Assembly (NCBI GenBank): GCA_963793825.1
Contig: CAWCBE010000012.1
Coordinates: 1 to 64,000, forward strand
DNA: 64,000 nt
Direction: 5' to 3'
Source: RYN-230 sp963793825
Lineage (GTDB): Bacteria; Actinomycetota; Actinomycetes; Streptosporangiales; Streptosporangiaceae
Part shown: piece after piece, positions 16,065 to 25,185 of the stretch
Numbering within the stretch: the stretch's first letter is position 1
How the letters are laid out: each line of letters opens with the position of its first letter
Notes under the pieces: model-generated
Told to the model about the DNA's origin: nothing
The model's database searches: none
What the model saw: only the letters and a program-made list of their open reading frames with translations
Program-made: the position numbers and the translations under genes

Positions 16065-16410
16065 CGATTTCTTCCTTCCCCTTGATGATTGCCGGGCCGG
16101 AGGAGAATTACTACTGGCTGAGGCGTTAATGCTTTGACCGGTCCCGGACTTGCCTGCGTAGTGGTCTGCGCTTCACGCTGAATTCCGCCCCGCCGAGTCC
16201 AGCAGAGACATTACCACGAGTAGTTCTTGACTTACTGTGTGCGACATGAAGCATGTCACAGGCATGCTCTGTCGGTGCTGAGAATCCGCCTAAAGGATTC
16301 GGTAAGGCAATACGAAGAGCGTGTTAGTCTGCACTCAATGCCTTTTAAGCCCGCCTCGCGCCTAGTCAGAGTGATTTATGCTGAATGAAATCGGGCGAGT
16401 TATGGATGAT
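16065..16410. other. Upstream region of secreted gene, AT-richer
   Basis: About 350 bases with clearly lower GC than the surroundings, between the second secreted gene and the 3' end of hpnB. It likely holds the promoter of the secreted gene. A 6-bp inverted repeat AGCATG-7-CATGCT lies at 16250-16268. No small gene was recognised. Confidence 0.4.
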
Positions 16411-17658
16411 TTAGCCCGCTGCGCCCGGGCGCGCCGCGATGGTGCGCCCCTTCCATTCGCCGCCGCGCCCGGCGTAGTGCCGCCGGGCGGAATCGGCGGT
16501 CATGGCGGCATATAGCACGGCGATGAGCGGCAGCACGGGGCCGCGCGCACCGCTCAGCCGGTACAGCCGCAGCACCGGCTGGTAGCTCACGGCCATCAGC
16601 AGCCAGCCGGCCGCGCCGGCGGCGGCACACCAGGCCGCCGCCGCGCCGCCGCCCGCGACGGCCAGGCTAAGGCCGCACACCACCGCCGCCGGCGGCAGCG
16701 CGTACAGCCACAGCAGCCCGGCCAGGGTGCCGGCGAGCAGGGCAGGTGAGTAACGGAGCTGGGTGTAGGCACTGCGGGCGACCATGTCCCACAGCCCGGC
16801 CAGCCGCGGGTAGGGCCGCTCGCTGCGGATGTCGGTGGTGAACCCGAGCCAGCACCGGGCCGACGACGGCGGCTGCTTGAGCAGCCGCCCCAGCGCGACA
16901 TCATCGATCCGGGCGCCGCGGATCCGGGCCAGGCCGCCGGCCGCGGCCAGGACGTCCCGGCGGACCAGCATGCAGCCGCCCGCGGCCGCGGCGGTCCGCG
17001 CGCCCGGCCGGTTGACCCGGCGGAACGGGTAGAGCTGGGCGAAGAAGTAGACAAAGGCCGGGACGATGAGGCGCTCCCAGCCGGTATCGGTGCGCAGCAA
17101 CGCCATCTGGGACACCAGCGCGCGGTCATCGGCCCGGGCCGCGTGCACCAGGCTGGTCAGGGTGCCGGGAGCGTAACTGATGTCCGCATCGGTGAACAGC
17201 AGGTAGTCGCACTCCCCGGCGGCCCGCACCCCGGTGGCCATCGCGTTCACCTTGCCCGCCCAGCCGTCCGGGAGGCCGCCGGTGGATACGATGCGCGGCG
17301 CGCGGCGCGCGTCCGCCCCCAGGGCGGCGGCCACGGCGGCGGTGCCGTCAGTGCTGGCGTCGTCCACGAGCACCACGGAGAACTCGCCCGGGTAGTCCTG
17401 GGCCAGCAGGCTGGGCAGGGTGGCCGGGAGGATGGCGGCCTCGTCGCGGGCCGGGATAACCGCCACGACACTCGGCCACCCGCCTTGCTCTCCGCCGGGG
17501 CGCCCCCCGCAGCCCGGGCCGCCCGGCCGCCCCCGGCGGCCCGGGCCGTCCGGGTCACCGGGCAGGCGCTGGCCAGTGCGCCAGAACCCGCCGTGTGCGG
17601 TGAGCAGGTAGGCCCAGGCGAGGGCGGCGAGCACGGCGGCACCGGCCAGGATCGGCAT
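16411..17658 (-). CDS. hpnB: Hopanoid-associated glycosyltransferase HpnB
   Basis: A 415-residue family-2 glycosyltransferase with an N-terminal helix (LAGAAVLAALAWAYLLTA), a Gly/Pro-rich linker (about residues 30-60), the GT-A domain (VVAVIPARDEAAILPATL; VVLVDDASTDGTA; LLFTDADISYAPGTL; RIDDVALGRLL) and three or four C-terminal membrane helices. The GDE/LFTDAD and IDDVALG motifs match HpnB, a glycosyltransferase linked to hopanoid loci. Its exact acceptor is not established. It follows flotillin on the same strand by 101 bases. It lies about 9 kb from the main hopanoid operon. Confidence 0.8.
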   Translation of the reverse strand: MPILAGAAVLAALAWAYLLTAHGGFWRTGQRLPGDPDGPGRRGRPGGPGCGGRPGGEQGGWPSVVAVIPARDEAAILPATLPSLLAQDYPGEFSVVLVDDASTDGTAAVAAALGADARRAPRIVSTGGLPDGWAGKVNAMATGVRAAGECDYLLFTDADISYAPGTLTSLVHAARADDRALVSQMALLRTDTGWERLIVPAFVYFFAQLYPFRRVNRPGARTAAAAGGCMLVRRDVLAAAGGLARIRGARIDDVALGRLLKQPPSSARCWLGFTTDIRSERPYPRLAGLWDMVARSAYTQLRYSPALLAGTLAGLLWLYALPPAAVVCGLSLAVAGGGAAAAWCAAAGAAGWLLMAVSYQPVLRLYRLSGARGPVLPLIAVLYAAMTADSARRHYAGRGGEWKGRTIAARPGAAG

Positions 17659-17759
17659 CCGCCCAGCCTGGCATATCGCCGGCGATCCCGGGCCAACCCG
17701 GAGGGCCGCCCCCGGGTCGGCACCGCGCCTGGCCGGGGGGCCTCCCGCGGGCAGTACCG

Positions 17760-18905
17760 CTAGTTCAGGCTGCGGCCATCTTGGGGCGCGTCCGGCAGCC
17801 GGACCACGTCCGCGGTCGCCTCCGGGCCGTTGGCCAGGTTCTTCTTGATCGAGTCCAGGATGGTCAGGCCCTGGCCGACCAGGCCGGCCGCGATCTCACT
17901 GAGGCCGTCCGCGCCGTTCAGCACGTTGACGTTCGCGCCGGCCAGGCCGGCCGCGGCTTCCTTGACGATCTGCGGCAGCTGGTCGATGAGCATCCGGTCG
18001 AGCGCCACCCGGTCGTTCGAGGCCGCTGCCTCGGCCAGGATCCGCATCCGCTCCGCGTCGGCCCGGGCCAGGATGCGCACTTTCTCCGCTTCTGCCTCGG
18101 CGGGCTTGACCACTTCGGCCACCAGCTGGCGCTCGCGCAGCTCGGCCTGGCGCTGGGCCAGGTCGGCCTGAGCGTTGATCACGCCGATCTGTGCCTGCGC
18201 CTGCATCAGCGGGCCCGCCTGCGCCGCCTCGGCCTGGGCCTTGTCGATCTCAGCCTTGTACTGGGCCTGCACCACCGCCGTCTGCCGGCCATACTCGGCC
18301 TGCTTACGCTGCGACTCCTGCTGAGCCTGGGCAGAGGCCTGGTTGGCCTGAGCCTGGGCGATCTGCGCCTGGCGCTGGATGGCGGCGTTGTGCGGGGCGG
18401 CCATCGCGTCGATGTAGCCCGAGTTCATGTCGTCGATGGACTGGATCTGCAGCGAGTCCACGGTCAGGCCGATCTTGACCATCTCCGCCTTCGAGCCATC
18501 GAGGACCTCGCTGGCCAGCTTCTGGCGCTCGGTGACGATCTCCTCCACCGTCATGGACCCGATGATGGAGCGCAGGTGGCCGGCGAAAATCCGGCCGGTC
18601 AGGGTGGACATCTGGTCCTGGTCGGACAGGAAGCGCTGGCCGGCGTTGACGATGCTCTCCTCGTCGTTGCCGACCTTGAACGCGATCACCGAGCGGACGT
18701 TCAGCGTGATGCCCTGCTTGGTCACGCACTGCTCGGCGACCTCCGCCTCGCTCATGGCCAGCGACAGGTAGCGGGCCTTGCGGAAGAACGGGAGGACGAA
18801 CGCGCCGTGCCCGGTGACCACCCGGAACGGCGCGCCGTTGCGACCACTCCTCCCGCCGGAGATGAGCATGGCCTCATCGGGTGCGGGGACACGGTATCCA
18901 AGCAT
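17760..18905 (-). CDS. Flotillin-like SPFH-domain protein
   Basis: A 381-residue protein. The SPFH/band-7 domain (residues ~10-190) includes QGITLNVRSVIAFKVGNDEE and FAGHLRSIIGSMTVEEIVTE. It is followed by a long Ala/Gln/Glu-rich coiled coil (about 190-300, AQAQANQASAQAQQES) and the flotillin C-terminus. No N-terminal transmembrane helix is seen; flotillins of this type bind the membrane through the SPFH domain. They scaffold lipid microdomains. The RBS AGGAG precedes ATG 18905. It lies 12 bases downstream of a small gene and upstream of hpnB, all on one strand, which links it to hopanoid-rich membrane domains by context only. Confidence 0.85.
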   Translation of the reverse strand: MLGYRVPAPDEAMLISGGRSGRNGAPFRVVTGHGAFVLPFFRKARYLSLAMSEAEVAEQCVTKQGITLNVRSVIAFKVGNDEESIVNAGQRFLSDQDQMSTLTGRIFAGHLRSIIGSMTVEEIVTERQKLASEVLDGSKAEMVKIGLTVDSLQIQSIDDMNSGYIDAMAAPHNAAIQRQAQIAQAQANQASAQAQQESQRKQAEYGRQTAVVQAQYKAEIDKAQAEAAQAGPLMQAQAQIGVINAQADLAQRQAELRERQLVAEVVKPAEAEAEKVRILARADAERMRILAEAAASNDRVALDRMLIDQLPQIVKEAAAGLAGANVNVLNGADGLSEIAAGLVGQGLTILDSIKKNLANGPEATADVVRLPDAPQDGRSLN

Positions 18906-18917
18906 GATCGGGCTCCT

Positions 18918-19172
18918 TCAGACAATCCAGTCAGGTAAGGGTTCCGGGAAGGGGTTGAGCGGGTCGGCCCACTCGCTGACATCCACCGTCCGGGTGCCGC
19001 GCGATTCGATGACCAGCACGGTCCGGCCCCTGGGAATCGGCTCGGCGGACCAGGCGAGGTAGGCCTCGGTGCCGCCGCGCACCTTGAGCAGGACCTCTCC
19101 GGGCCCGGCCGGGCCGCGGGTGGCGACGCACACGACGCCTATGCACCCGATCAAGGATGCGTCCCCAGGCAC
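18918..19172 (-). CDS. Small protein encoded with flotillin
   Basis: An 84-residue protein with a short hydrophobic start (SLIGCIGVVCVATRG) and a beta-rich part: GPGEVLLKVRGGTEAYLAWS, then PIPRGRTVLVIESRGTRTVDV. This resembles the OB-fold C-terminal domain of NfeD proteins, which pair with SPFH proteins, but without the NfeD membrane helices. GTG 19172 is preferred because AGGAG lies 7 bases upstream; ATG 19211 would add an unsupported tail. It ends 12 bases before flotillin, so the two are cotranscribed. Confidence 0.65.
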   Translation of the reverse strand: MPGDASLIGCIGVVCVATRGPAGPGEVLLKVRGGTEAYLAWSAEPIPRGRTVLVIESRGTRTVDVSEWADPLNPFPEPLPDWIV

Positions 19173-19211
19173 CGCGCAACTCCTCTTTTCACCCCGGATA
19201 GTCCACCTCAC

Positions 19212-19639
19212 ATTAGACCCCGCAGCATGCCCGCGGGCTTGCCCGGCGGCCAGAACCGCGTCGATCCGGTATCAGTTCCGCACCCAGGCCCCCGCCGTTC
19301 CGCCACCGGGCCCGCCGCTCCCCGGTCCCCGCCCCTCGGTCCCCGCCGCCCCCCCGGTCCCCGCCGCCGCGGGCAAAGAATTCTGGGGCGACCGGAATAG
19401 CCGGGGTGGGGGCCGCGTTGACAACCATCGCTGGTGTGTTCGTGTCCCCCGGGCCGCAACTCATCTGCCTTCGCGGAATACCGTCCGGCTGGAGCCGCGT
19501 CGTGCCACTCGCCGAGAGGCGACCGCACACCAGCGCTTAGCGGCGAGGCCCGCGGAGTTCGCTCCGCGGGCCTCCTCGCGCATCCGGGCCGGTGGCCGGC
19601 CCCGGTCATCGCACCCGCGCCGGCCCGGCCGGCCCGGCC
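19212..19639. other. Intergenic, C-rich repeats and hairpin
   Basis: About 430 bases with no credible gene. It contains a pyrimidine-rich stretch with three copies of CGGTCCCCGCC (about 19315-19370), an AT-richer segment near 19370-19500 that could hold the promoter of the flotillin operon, and a perfect hairpin at 19545-19574. Confidence 0.4.
19545..19574 (-). terminator. UUCG-loop hairpin after ribokinase
   Basis: Perfect 13-bp stem (arm GAGGCCCGCGGAG) around TTCG. On the transcribed (minus) strand the loop reads CGAA. It lies 65 bases beyond the ribokinase stop, consistent with a terminator. Confidence 0.6.
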
Positions 19640-20572
19640 TCAGCCCAGCGGCCACCGCACGCCGGTGGCGGCCAGCACGTCGGCGGGGCCGGGCATGCCA
19701 TCCTGCGCGCCTGCCCGGGTGACCGCCGTGGCGCCGACCGCACAGGCCAGCCGTACCGCCTCGGCCGGCGGCAGGCCGCCCGCCACCGCCACGGCCAGCG
19801 CGGCCACGAAGGCATCTCCCGCCCCCACGCTGTCCACCGCCGTCACGCTGAACCCGGGCACGGCGCCGTCCCCGGCGGCCCCGCTGAGCACCGCCCCGGC
19901 CGGCCCGGCGGTGACCACCACGTGCCGCGCGCCCGCGGCGGCCAGCGCGGCGGCCGCGGCCGCCGCGCCGGCCAGGCCGGCCACCGGCCGGCCCAGCAGC
20001 GCGGCCGCCTCCGGCACGTTGACGACCAGCCAGTCCACCCCGGACGCCAGCAACCGGTGCGCCTCCTCCGGGACCGGCGCGAGGTTGAGGATCGTGGTCA
20101 TCCCGGCGGCCCGGGCCCGGGCCGCCGCCGTGGCCAGCACGGGCACCGGGATCTCGGCGGACAGCACCGCCACGGCGGCGGGTGCCGCGAACGCCGCCGC
20201 CACCTCGGCGTCGGCAGCCAGGCCGTTGGCGCCCGGGGCGACCGTGATCGAGTTCTCGCCGGCCGCGTCCACCGTGATCAGGGCCAGCCCGGTCGCAGCC
20301 GCGCCGACGACCCTGACCCCGGTGACGTCCACCCCGGCGGCCCGCAGCGCGGCCCGGCAGGTCACGCCGAACTCATCCGGCCCGCAGCAGCCGGCCATCC
20401 GGACCGAGGCGCCGAGCCGGGCGGCGGCCAGCGCCTGGTTGGCGCCCTTGCCGCCGGGCCGCAGCCGGGCCGCGCCGCCCAGCACGGTCTCCCCCGGGCC
20501 GGCCAGCCGCGGCACGCTGACCGAAATGTCCATGTTCAGGCTGCCCAGCACGATCACCCGCGGCCGTTGCAT
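19640..20572 (-). CDS. rbsK: Ribokinase (PfkB family)
   Basis: A 310-residue sugar kinase converting D-ribose and ATP to ribose 5-phosphate. It has the N-terminal GSLNMDISVSVPRL, the substrate motif GGKGANQALAAARLGA, and the C-terminal VDSVGAGDAFVAAL containing the catalytic Asp and anion hole. Length is normal. Monocistronic on the minus strand, 100 bases from the FAD monooxygenase stop. No ribose transporter or RbsR is nearby. PfkB substrates overlap, so ribose specificity is probable rather than certain. Confidence 0.8.
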   Translation of the reverse strand: MQRPRVIVLGSLNMDISVSVPRLAGPGETVLGGAARLRPGGKGANQALAAARLGASVRMAGCCGPDEFGVTCRAALRAAGVDVTGVRVVGAAATGLALITVDAAGENSITVAPGANGLAADAEVAAAFAAPAAVAVLSAEIPVPVLATAAARARAAGMTTILNLAPVPEEAHRLLASGVDWLVVNVPEAAALLGRPVAGLAGAAAAAAALAAAGARHVVVTAGPAGAVLSGAAGDGAVPGFSVTAVDSVGAGDAFVAALAVAVAGGLPPAEAVRLACAVGATAVTRAGAQDGMPGPADVLAATGVRWPLG

Positions 20573-20671
20573 CGTCCCGATCCCCTCCTGATACCGGCAC
20601 TGCCATGATCATGGCCACGGAGGGCCGGCCCTGCAGCCAGCCCGGCAGCCAGCCCTGCGGGCCAGCCACGA

Positions 20672-22183
20672 TTATCCGGCCGGAGCGGGCGCGCAGCAGT
20701 GCGCGACGGCGGCCCTGGCCGCCTGCTCGCGGGCCCGCCGGTCCGGCTCGCCGGACGCCCAGGCCAGGTACCCGTCCGGGCGGACTAAAGCCGCCGCCGG
20801 GAGCCGGGCGCTGTCGCACCTGACGTAGCGGACGGCCCGGACGTGCCCGGGCAGGCTGCCGCGGCCGGGCACGGGCGGGCCGGGCTCCGCCGCGCCGCCC
20901 CGTTCCAGCAGCACGAACCGGCCGTCGTGGAAGAACTCCGGCAGCCGCGTGCTCCCCCCGCCGGGCAGCACCAGCCGCCCCCGCGGCAGCCGGGTCCCGG
21001 TCAGCGGGTGGCGGTGCGGCCCGTCCGGCGGGTACCGGACGGCCAGTCCCGCATAACTGCGGGCCAGCCAATCCTGAACGAAGGGCAGTGGCACAATCAC
21101 CCGCTCCGCGGTCCAGCGCAGTGCGCGGCGCGGCCGGTTGCGGGCCGTGTTCAGCCGGAACTGGCGGCCCGTGAGGGTAAGGACGGCCGTGCCGACCGGG
21201 TGCCGTTCGGAATGATAAGTCTCGAGCAGGCCGCCCGGGGCCCAGCCGGCCAGCGCGGCCCCCAGCTTCCAGCCCAGGTTGACCGCGTCCTGCAAGCCGG
21301 TGTTCATGCCCTGGGCACCGGCCGGGGAATGGGTGTGCGCGGCGTCGCCGGCCAGGAAGACCCGGCCATTCCGGTAGGACACCGCCTGGCGGCTCTCACT
21401 GCGGTAACGGCCCGACCAGTACAGGTCCCGGGGGCCGAAATCCCGGCCGGCCACCCGGGCCAGGCCCGCCCGGATCTCGGCCATCGTCACCGGCTCGGTG
21501 ACCGGCGCCCCGGCCCGGGCGAAGTCGTACAGCACCAGCCGGCACGAGCCGTCGCGGAACGGGAAGACGAGCAGCATGCCCTGCTCGGACAGGTCGCCGT
21601 AGGCGTCCGTCATCGGCAGCCCGTCCAGGTACAGGTCGGCCAGGATCACCGAGCCCGGGTTGGGGGCGCCCGGGAACGGCAGGCCGGCTGCCTCCCGGAC
21701 GAAGCTGCGCACCCCGTCGCAGCCCACCACGTAGTCGGCGCGCTCGGCGCGGCCACTGTCCAGGGTGACGGTGACCCCGGTGGCGTCCTGCGCCAGCCCG
21801 GTGACCCGGCACGACCAGCGGATCTCGGCACCCAGTTCGGCCGCCCGGCCGGCCAGCAGCGACTCGACCCGGCTCTGCGGGATGTCCAGCAGGTAGTTGA
21901 AGTCCGAATCGAGCCGGCTGAACCGGATGGCGGACCCGCGCAGCCCGAGCGGGAAGCCGGGCACGGCCAGGCCGGCCTCGGTGAACGGGCCCGCCTGCCC
22001 GCGCAGGTCGAGCAGCTCCAGGGTGCGCGCGTGCAGGCAGATGGCCCGTGAATCGGCGCGCGGGCCGGCCCGCCGCTCCAGCACCAGGCAGGACACGCCG
22101 GCCAGGGCCAGCTCGGCGGCGAGCAGGAGCCCCGTCGGCCCGGCCCCGATCACGATCACCCGGCCCGGCCTGGGGTCTGCCAC
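20672..22183 (-). CDS. FAD-dependent aromatic monooxygenase
   Basis: A 503-residue group A flavoprotein hydroxylase (PheA/TfdB/rifampicin monooxygenase class). The FAD-binding Rossmann motif is VIVIGAGPTGLLLAAELALAG; SRAICLHARTLELLDLRG follows; the DG motif is YVVGCDGVRSFVREAAG; and the second FAD motif is RVFLAGDAAHTHSPAGAQGM. The C-terminal thioredoxin-like domain is short but present. It would hydroxylate an aromatic or polyketide substrate with NAD(P)H and O2. Divergent from the regulator at 22331. Substrate unknown. Confidence 0.8.
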   Translation of the reverse strand: MADPRPGRVIVIGAGPTGLLLAAELALAGVSCLVLERRAGPRADSRAICLHARTLELLDLRGQAGPFTEAGLAVPGFPLGLRGSAIRFSRLDSDFNYLLDIPQSRVESLLAGRAAELGAEIRWSCRVTGLAQDATGVTVTLDSGRAERADYVVGCDGVRSFVREAAGLPFPGAPNPGSVILADLYLDGLPMTDAYGDLSEQGMLLVFPFRDGSCRLVLYDFARAGAPVTEPVTMAEIRAGLARVAGRDFGPRDLYWSGRYRSESRQAVSYRNGRVFLAGDAAHTHSPAGAQGMNTGLQDAVNLGWKLGAALAGWAPGGLLETYHSERHPVGTAVLTLTGRQFRLNTARNRPRRALRWTAERVIVPLPFVQDWLARSYAGLAVRYPPDGPHRHPLTGTRLPRGRLVLPGGGSTRLPEFFHDGRFVLLERGGAAEPGPPVPGRGSLPGHVRAVRYVRCDSARLPAAALVRPDGYLAWASGEPDRRAREQAARAAVAHCCAPAPAG

Positions 22184-22330
22184 GTGCCCTCCTCGCCCGG
22201 GGAGAAAGCCCGCTGCCGACTGCCGGCGAAAAGGTGGTCGGCACGGCTCCGATGGGGCATAACTTAAGCGAATACCGGATAGAACGGAACGACCGCGCCA
22301 GCCCAGGACACACAGCCGATATCAGGTACG

Positions 22331-24418
22331 GTGGGGAAGATCACTGCGCTCCTGTCCAACATGTCCGTGCGGACGCTCATCCTCGGCATTGATGAGACCG
22401 GACGGATCGTCCAGTATGACCGCAATTCGCCGGAGATCCTGACCCTCGATGCGGCCTCGCTGGTCGGCGCGCACCTCGGTGACGTGCTGGCCGGGAACGC
22501 GGCATCCGACCCGGCCCTGGCCACCCTGCTGGACGCCGTCCGGGCTGGCCGGGAGGCGACCGCGGTACTCGCCATCAAGACCCGGGAAGGGCGCCGGGTG
22601 GAGGCGGTGGCGAGCGTCCAGCCGATGCACGGGGAAAGCGCCGGCCTGGCCGCGCTGGCCGTGCTGCGGATGCCGCCGACCCGGGCCGAGCGGTTCGTCG
22701 ACCCGGCCCTGATGCGGCACTCGCTGCTGGACGACACGTTCCGCCAGATCGGCGCCACGCTCGACCTGGACCAGGTGGCCCGCGGGCTGATCAACCTGCT
22801 GGTGCCGCACTTCTGCAACTCGGCGGGGCTGCTGGTGCTGGAGAGCGTGGCCGCCGGGGACGAGTTCCCGGTGAACCCGCCGGATGGCTCGCAGCTGCTG
22901 CGCCGGCTGGCGGTGGCCTCGGATGACGGGTCGCCGGGCTGGGACGCCGCCTTCCCCACCGGGGAGGTGCTGCTGTACCCGCCGGACACGCCCTACGTCG
23001 AGTGCATGGAGACCGGCAAGCCGGTCCGGATCGTCACCCTGGACACCGACGGCGCGGTCAGCATCGCCGAGTCGTGGCTGCGCCGCCCCGTCGCCCGGCT
23101 GCTGTCAGACACCTCGATGCTGCTGCTCCCGCTGGCCACCAAGGACAGCATGCTGGGGTTCTTCGTGTGCAGCCGCAAGACGGGGTACCGGCCGTTCGAC
23201 GACTACGATTCCGAGATCGGCATGGAGTTCGCCTCCCGGGCCGCCATCTTCATCGACAACGCGCGGCAGTACAACCGGGAGCGGACCACCGCGCTCACCC
23301 TGCAGCGCAGCCTGCTGCCGACCGGGCTGTCCGCGCCGTCCTCGGTCGAGGTGAAGCACCGCTACCTGCCCGGCAGCAAGCTGATCGAGGTGGGCGGGGA
23401 CTGGTATGAGTCGATCGCGCTGCCCGGGGCCCGGGCCGCGCTGGTGGTGGGCGACGTCGCCGGGCACGGTGTCCGCGCGGCGGTGACCATGGGCCGGCTG
23501 CGCACCGCCATCCACACGCTGGCGTTGCTGGAGCTGCCGCCGGCTGAGTCACTGCAGCAGCTCAACGAGCTGATGACCTCGCTGGGCGAACGCGAGCCGC
23601 ACTTCGCCACCTGCGCCTACGCGATCTACGACGCGGTGACCGGGAGCTGCGAGATCGCCTCGGCCGGCCATCTCCCCCCGCTGCTGGTGAAGCCGGACGG
23701 GACCAGCGAGTACCTGGATACCGCCCCGGCTCCGCCGCTGGGGGTGGGCGAGATCCCGATCGAGAGCCGCACCTTCCAGATCGACGACGGCAGCCTGCTG
23801 GTGCTGTACACCGACGGGCTGGTGGAGGACCGGCAGCGGGACATCGACGAGGGCCTCGGCTTCCTGCGCGGCGTCTTCGACACCGAGGCGCCGAAGCAGT
23901 CGCTGGATGACCTGTGCCGGGCCGCGCTGGCCGGCGTGTACGCGCATCAGCAGCGGGACGATATCGCCATCCTCATCGCCCGGCTCAGCCGGATCCCGGA
24001 GGACCATCACATCAGCTGGCAGCTGCCGCCCGAGCTGACCGCGGTGAAGAAGGCCCGGCACCTGATCCGCGAGCCGCTGGAACGGTGGGAACTGGCCGAG
24101 CTGGTGCCCACCACCGAGCTGCTGGTGTCCGAGCTGGTCACCAACGCGATCCGGTATGCGATCGGCGGGGTGACCGTGCGGCTGGTGCTGGAGGGCTCGC
24201 TGGTCTGCGAGGTGCTGGATAACTCGGCCGCGCTGCCCCGGCTGCGCCACGCCGGCCGGGATGAGGAATGCGGCCGCGGCCTCGAAGTGGTCAGCCAGTT
24301 CGCGCAGCGCTGGGGTGCCCGGCGCACCCCCGGCGGCAAGGTCGTCTGGTGCGAGCAGTACCTACCCGGCGCGGGCCCGGCCGTGCGGGGCGGGCTGGCC
24401 TGGCCGCCAGCCAGCTGA
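22331..24418 (+). CDS. PAS/GAF-PP2C (SpoIIE)-ATPase regulator
   Basis: A protein of up to 695 residues. A PAS-like N-terminus (TLILGIDETGRIVQYDRN) is followed by a GAF domain (about 135-310). A SpoIIE-type PP2C phosphatase domain (about 335-550) has VGGDWYESIAL, VVGDVAGHGVRA, LVLYTDGLVEDR and RDDIAILIARL. A C-terminal HATPase/anti-sigma kinase domain (about 560-695) has ELVTNAIRYAIG and GRGLEVV. Such proteins switch anti-sigma antagonist phosphorylation in response to a signal. The start may be GTG 22331 or ATG 22361; neither has a strong RBS. The stop is 4 bases from the convergent ABC gene stop. Confidence 0.85.
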   Translation: MGKITALLSNMSVRTLILGIDETGRIVQYDRNSPEILTLDAASLVGAHLGDVLAGNAASDPALATLLDAVRAGREATAVLAIKTREGRRVEAVASVQPMHGESAGLAALAVLRMPPTRAERFVDPALMRHSLLDDTFRQIGATLDLDQVARGLINLLVPHFCNSAGLLVLESVAAGDEFPVNPPDGSQLLRRLAVASDDGSPGWDAAFPTGEVLLYPPDTPYVECMETGKPVRIVTLDTDGAVSIAESWLRRPVARLLSDTSMLLLPLATKDSMLGFFVCSRKTGYRPFDDYDSEIGMEFASRAAIFIDNARQYNRERTTALTLQRSLLPTGLSAPSSVEVKHRYLPGSKLIEVGGDWYESIALPGARAALVVGDVAGHGVRAAVTMGRLRTAIHTLALLELPPAESLQQLNELMTSLGEREPHFATCAYAIYDAVTGSCEIASAGHLPPLLVKPDGTSEYLDTAPAPPLGVGEIPIESRTFQIDDGSLLVLYTDGLVEDRQRDIDEGLGFLRGVFDTEAPKQSLDDLCRAALAGVYAHQQRDDIAILIARLSRIPEDHHISWQLPPELTAVKKARHLIREPLERWELAELVPTTELLVSELVTNAIRYAIGGVTVRLVLEGSLVCEVLDNSAALPRLRHAGRDEECGRGLEVVSQFAQRWGARRTPGGKVVWCEQYLPGAGPAVRGGLAWPPAS

Positions 24419-24422
24419 GCCT

Positions 24423-25133
24423 TCACTCCTGCCGTTCCGGGGTGCGGACGGCGCGGCGGGTGTCCTGCTGGATGGACAGCTTCCCGCTGCGCATGATGCC
24501 GATCCGCTCCGCGCGGCGGGCCACCGTGCTGTCGTGGGTGACCAGGACGAGGGTCAGGCCCCGGTCCCGCCACAGGCTCTCCAGCAGGGCGATGATCTCG
24601 TCCCGGGTGCCCTCGTCGAGGTTGCCGGTCGGCTCGTCGGCCAGCAGCACCTTCGGCTCCTTGACCAGGGCGCGGGCGATGGCCACCCGCTGCTGCTGGC
24701 CGCCGGACAGCTCCGAGGGCAGGTGGCGCCGCCGCGGCCCCAGGCCCACGCTCTCCAGGGCCGCCGCGGCCCGGGCCTGCCGCTCGCGCGGCGCCCCCCC
24801 GAGCGGCACCAGCGCCGTCTCCACGTTCTCCTGGGCACTGAGCGTGGGCACCAGGTTGAACGTCTGGAAGATGAACCCGATGGACGTGGCCCGGACCCTG
24901 GTGACCTGGCTTTCCCGCAGCGCGGCCAGGTCCTGGCCGTCGAACTCGACGGCGCCGCTGGTGGGCCGGTCCAGGCCGCCGAGCATCTGCAGCAGCGTGG
25001 TCTTACCGTGGCCGGTCGGCCCCTGGATGGCCAGCCACTCCCCGCCGGTGATGACCAGGTCCACGCCCGCCAGGGCATCGACCGTGCCCCGGCCCTTCTG
25101 GTACCGCTTGGTGACGCCGGTCAGCTTGTACAT
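24423..25133 (-). CDS. ABC transporter ATPase, MacB/LolD type
   Basis: A 236-residue ATPase with Walker A GPTGHGKTTLL, Q-loop, signature LSGGQQQRVAIARAL, Walker B VLLADEPTGNLDE and H-switch LVTHDS. The sequence FIFQTFNLVPTLSAQENVE is typical of the MacB/LolD class that works with FtsX-type permeases on the periplasmic/extracellular face (mechanotransmission). It follows the permease gene by 52 bases on the same strand. Substrate cannot be inferred. Confidence 0.85.
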   Translation of the reverse strand: MYKLTGVTKRYQKGRGTVDALAGVDLVITGGEWLAIQGPTGHGKTTLLQMLGGLDRPTSGAVEFDGQDLAALRESQVTRVRATSIGFIFQTFNLVPTLSAQENVETALVPLGGAPRERQARAAAALESVGLGPRRRHLPSELSGGQQQRVAIARALVKEPKVLLADEPTGNLDEGTRDEIIALLESLWRDRGLTLVLVTHDSTVARRAERIGIMRSGKLSIQQDTRRAVRTPERQE

Positions 25134-25185
25134 TATTCTTCCTTCCCGCCCCGCGCCCGCAGGCCCGGCGGACTCGACTGCCTGC

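Noticed and set aside
16250..16268. Inverted repeat AGCATG-7-CATGCT as a riboswitch or strong operator
   Set aside because: Arms are only 6 bp and no conserved riboswitch core is visible; kept only as a note in the intergenic entry.
19208..19609. Minus-strand frame of 133 codons between ribokinase and flotillin genes
   Set aside because: Crosses the UUCG-loop hairpin and the C-rich repeat; composition does not look coding.
19640..20572. Ribokinase as a dedicated hopanoid side-chain kinase
   Set aside because: Ribosylhopane processing could suggest a link, but the gene is separate, has ordinary ribokinase motifs and no hopanoid context beyond distance.
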